Origin: Chloroflexota bacterium
GTDB lineage: Bacteria; Chloroflexota; Dehalococcoidia; Lucifugimonadales; Australimonadaceae
Assembly (NCBI GenBank): GCA_028875085.1
Contig: JAPPFU010000031.1
Span: 7,699 to 14,403 of the forward strand
DNA: 6,705 nt
Direction: 5' to 3'
Shown here: one piece after another, positions 5,277 to 6,705 of the stretch
Layout: every line of letters begins with the position of its first letter
Numbering within the stretch: the first letter of the stretch is position 1
Program-made: the position numbers and the translations under genes
Notes under the pieces: generated by a model
Seen by the model: the letters and a program-made list of their open reading frames with translations, nothing else
Database searches by the model: none
What the model was told of the DNA's origin: nothing

Positions 5277-6128
5277 ATGACGACGGGACCGGCCCTGACA
5301 CCGGAGCAGGTGCGGCGCTACAGCCGCCACATCATCATGCCGCAGATCGGCTCGTCCGGTCAGCGAACCCTCATCGGCTCGAAGGCGCTCATCATCGGCG
5401 CGGGCGGCTTGGGCGGCCCGGTGGCGCTATACCTTGCGCTTGCCGGGGTGGGAACCATCGGCCTGGTGGACTTCGACGTGGTCGACCTGAGCAACCTCCA
5501 GCGCCAGGTGCTGCACAACAGCGAGACGGTGGGGATGTCGAAGTTGGAGTCGGCCAAGCAGACGCTGCGCCGCTATAACCCGAGCGTGGAGGTGGTAGGC
5601 CACGAGTACGCCATCAACTCCGAGAACGCGATGGAGACGATGCGCGACTACGACGTCATCGTCAACGGCGCGGACAATTTCGCCACCCGCTACCTGGTGA
5701 ACGACGCCGCGTACCTTTCGGGCAAGCCGCTGGTGGACGGGAGTATCCTCATCTTCGACGGCCAGGTGACCACCTATCTGCCCGGCCAGGGCTGCTACCG
5801 CTGCCTGTTCCCGTCGCCGCCGCCGCCTGGGCTGGTGCCGAATTGCGCGGAGGCGGGGGTGCTCGGCGCGCTGACGGCCACGGTCGGCAGCATCCAGGCG
5901 ACCGAGGTGGTGAAGGTGCTGCTGGGGATCGGCGAGCCGTTGGTGGGGCGCTTGCTGCTGGTGGACGCGCTGAACATGGAGTTCCGCATGGTCAAGACGC
6001 GCCGCAACCCCGAGTGCCCGCTCTGCGGCGACACCCCTACGGTCACCGAGCTCATCGACTACGAGGTGTTCTGCGGTCTGGCGCCCGCCGCGCTCGACGC
6101 CGAGGCCGATCACGTCGCCGCCGGGTAG
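5277..6128 (+). CDS. moeB: MoeB/ThiF/MoeZ-like E1 enzyme (sulfur-carrier adenylyltransferase)
   Basis: Enzymes of this family adenylate the C-terminal Gly-Gly of small ubiquitin-like sulfur carriers (MoaD, ThiS, CysO), which then become thiocarboxylates. In this 283-residue protein RYSRHIIMPQIG (14-25) opens the fold. The ATP site has GAGGLGG (41-47), VDFDVVDLSNLQRQ (64-77, with R76 matching the adenylation arginine) and D133 in GADN. Zinc is held by two CxxC pairs, C173/C176 and C247/C250. C190 in NCAEAGVLG matches the conserved family cysteine. The C-terminal LIDYEVFCG (259-267) resembles the linker that joins the E1 part to a rhodanese domain in MoeZ/MOCS3 proteins, but the protein stops 16 residues later with no rhodanese. 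The regulator upstream and cysM 41 bases downstream point to charging a CysO-like carrier for cysteine synthesis. Molybdopterin or thiamine roles remain possible, because family members can serve several carriers. Confidence 0.93.
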   Translation: MTTGPALTPEQVRRYSRHIIMPQIGSSGQRTLIGSKALIIGAGGLGGPVALYLALAGVGTIGLVDFDVVDLSNLQRQVLHNSETVGMSKLESAKQTLRRYNPSVEVVGHEYAINSENAMETMRDYDVIVNGADNFATRYLVNDAAYLSGKPLVDGSILIFDGQVTTYLPGQGCYRCLFPSPPPPGLVPNCAEAGVLGALTATVGSIQATEVVKVLLGIGEPLVGRLLLVDALNMEFRMVKTRRNPECPLCGDTPTVTELIDYEVFCGLAPAALDAEADHVAAG

Positions 6129-6169
6129 CCGCGCCGCGGCCAACGCTCTGCGTCACGAGCCGCTCGTCC

Positions 6170-6705
6170 ATGCGTAGCGACAACATCGTTGAAGCCATCG
6201 GCAACACGCCGCTTGTGGAGCTTCCGACCTTTAGCCCCAAGCCCGGCGTGCGTGTCTTCGCCAAGCTGGAAGGCCACAACCCCACCGGCAGCGTGAAGGA
6301 CCGCATCGCCCGCGCGATGGTGCGCAAGGCGCAGGCCGAGGGGGCGCTGTCGCCGGATAAGACCATCCTTGAACCCACCTCCGGCAATACGGGCGTCTCG
6401 CTGGCGATGATCGCGGCGCGCCTGGGCTACCGCTTCACTGCCGTGATGCCCGACAACGTCGGGCCCGAGCGCGCGGAGTTGCTGCGCGCATTCGGCGCAC
6501 AGGTCGTCTACTCGCCAGGTGCGGAGGGGACGAACGGCGCAATTGCCCTGGCGCAGCGGATGGCGGACGACGCGCCGAGCGAGTACGTGATGCTCTACCA
6601 GTATGGCAACGAGGCGAACCCGGCCGCCCACTACGAGACGACGGGGCCGGAGATCGTGGCCGACCTGCCGGAGGTGACGCACTTCGTCGCCGGATTGGGC
6701 ACGGG
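6170..6705 (+). CDS. cysM: Cysteine synthase, CysM (CysO-dependent type), C-terminus cut by window edge
   Basis: This PLP enzyme makes cysteine from an activated serine and a sulfur donor. The 178 complete codons cover the N-terminal half and run off the right edge. They contain IGNTPLVEL (10-18), the PLP lysine K43 in NPTGSVKDRIA, the substrate loop PTSGNTG (69-75), and the start of the PLP-phosphate loop VAGLGTG at the end. The stretch EGTNGAIALAQ, then MLYQYGNEANPAAHY and TGPEIVADLPEVTHFVAG, closely follows, as I recall it, the Mycobacterium tuberculosis CysM that uses O-phosphoserine and CysO thiocarboxylate. That is better than a match to a generic CysK, and it fits the adjacent E1 gene. 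The arginine that selects O-phosphoserine would lie beyond the window, so substrate choice is inferred. ATG 6170 is the only start in frame after the upstream gene. It lacks a clear Shine-Dalgarno sequence, so coupling to the preceding gene is likely. Confidence 0.92.
   Translation, partial: MRSDNIVEAIGNTPLVELPTFSPKPGVRVFAKLEGHNPTGSVKDRIARAMVRKAQAEGALSPDKTILEPTSGNTGVSLAMIAARLGYRFTAVMPDNVGPERAELLRAFGAQVVYSPGAEGTNGAIALAQRMADDAPSEYVMLYQYGNEANPAAHYETTGPEIVADLPEVTHFVAGLGT

Noticed and set aside
5427..6143. Minus-strand frame antisense to the moeB-like gene
   Set aside because: His/Arg/Val-rich shadow product with no domain. The plus-strand gene has a strong ribosome-binding site and full motifs.

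Overview
This is a GC-rich bacterial window of ordinary chromosomal housekeeping genes. Long, Arg/Pro-rich open frames occur antisense to most genes, as expected at this base composition. The gene set (Obg with a C-terminal extension, DnaA, Fmt, a long CTC-type L25, an Rrf2 regulator, a MoeB/MoeZ-like E1 enzyme and a CysM-type cysteine synthase) would fit a Chloroflexota lineage such as Dehalococcoidia. That placement is a judgement from protein style, not a proven assignment.

Layout: the left third is on the minus strand, with obg (cut by the left edge) preceded by dnaA. dnaA is divergent from fmt across a short region containing three consecutive small inverted repeats. fmt converges on rplY with only 7 bases between the two stop codons, and a hairpin there encloses both stops. 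A 330-base gap separates the divergent rplY and rrf2 genes. It carries a conspicuous nested palindrome that looks like a dispersed intergenic repeat, followed by a good sigma-70-type promoter for the regulator. The right third runs rrf2, a moeB/thiF-like gene, then cysM (cut by the right edge), all on the plus strand.

How the genes work together: the left half covers translation, replication and ribosome assembly (Obg, DnaA, Fmt, L25) without an obvious single pathway. The right half reads as a sulfur-assimilation unit. An Fe-S or sulfur-responsive regulator precedes an E1-like enzyme that could adenylate and sulfurate a small ubiquitin-like carrier. The next gene is a cysteine synthase whose sequence resembles the CysO-dependent O-phosphoserine enzyme of Mycobacterium. 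The carrier and its protease would be expected just beyond the right edge.

I see no clearly new system. The most notable point is DnaA. The residues that read the DnaA box (Asp-His-Thr-Thr in E. coli) are Asp-Arg-Ala-Thr here, the gene has no ATG, GTG or TTG start where homology places the N-terminus, and neither dnaN nor any recognisable DnaA box lies beside it.
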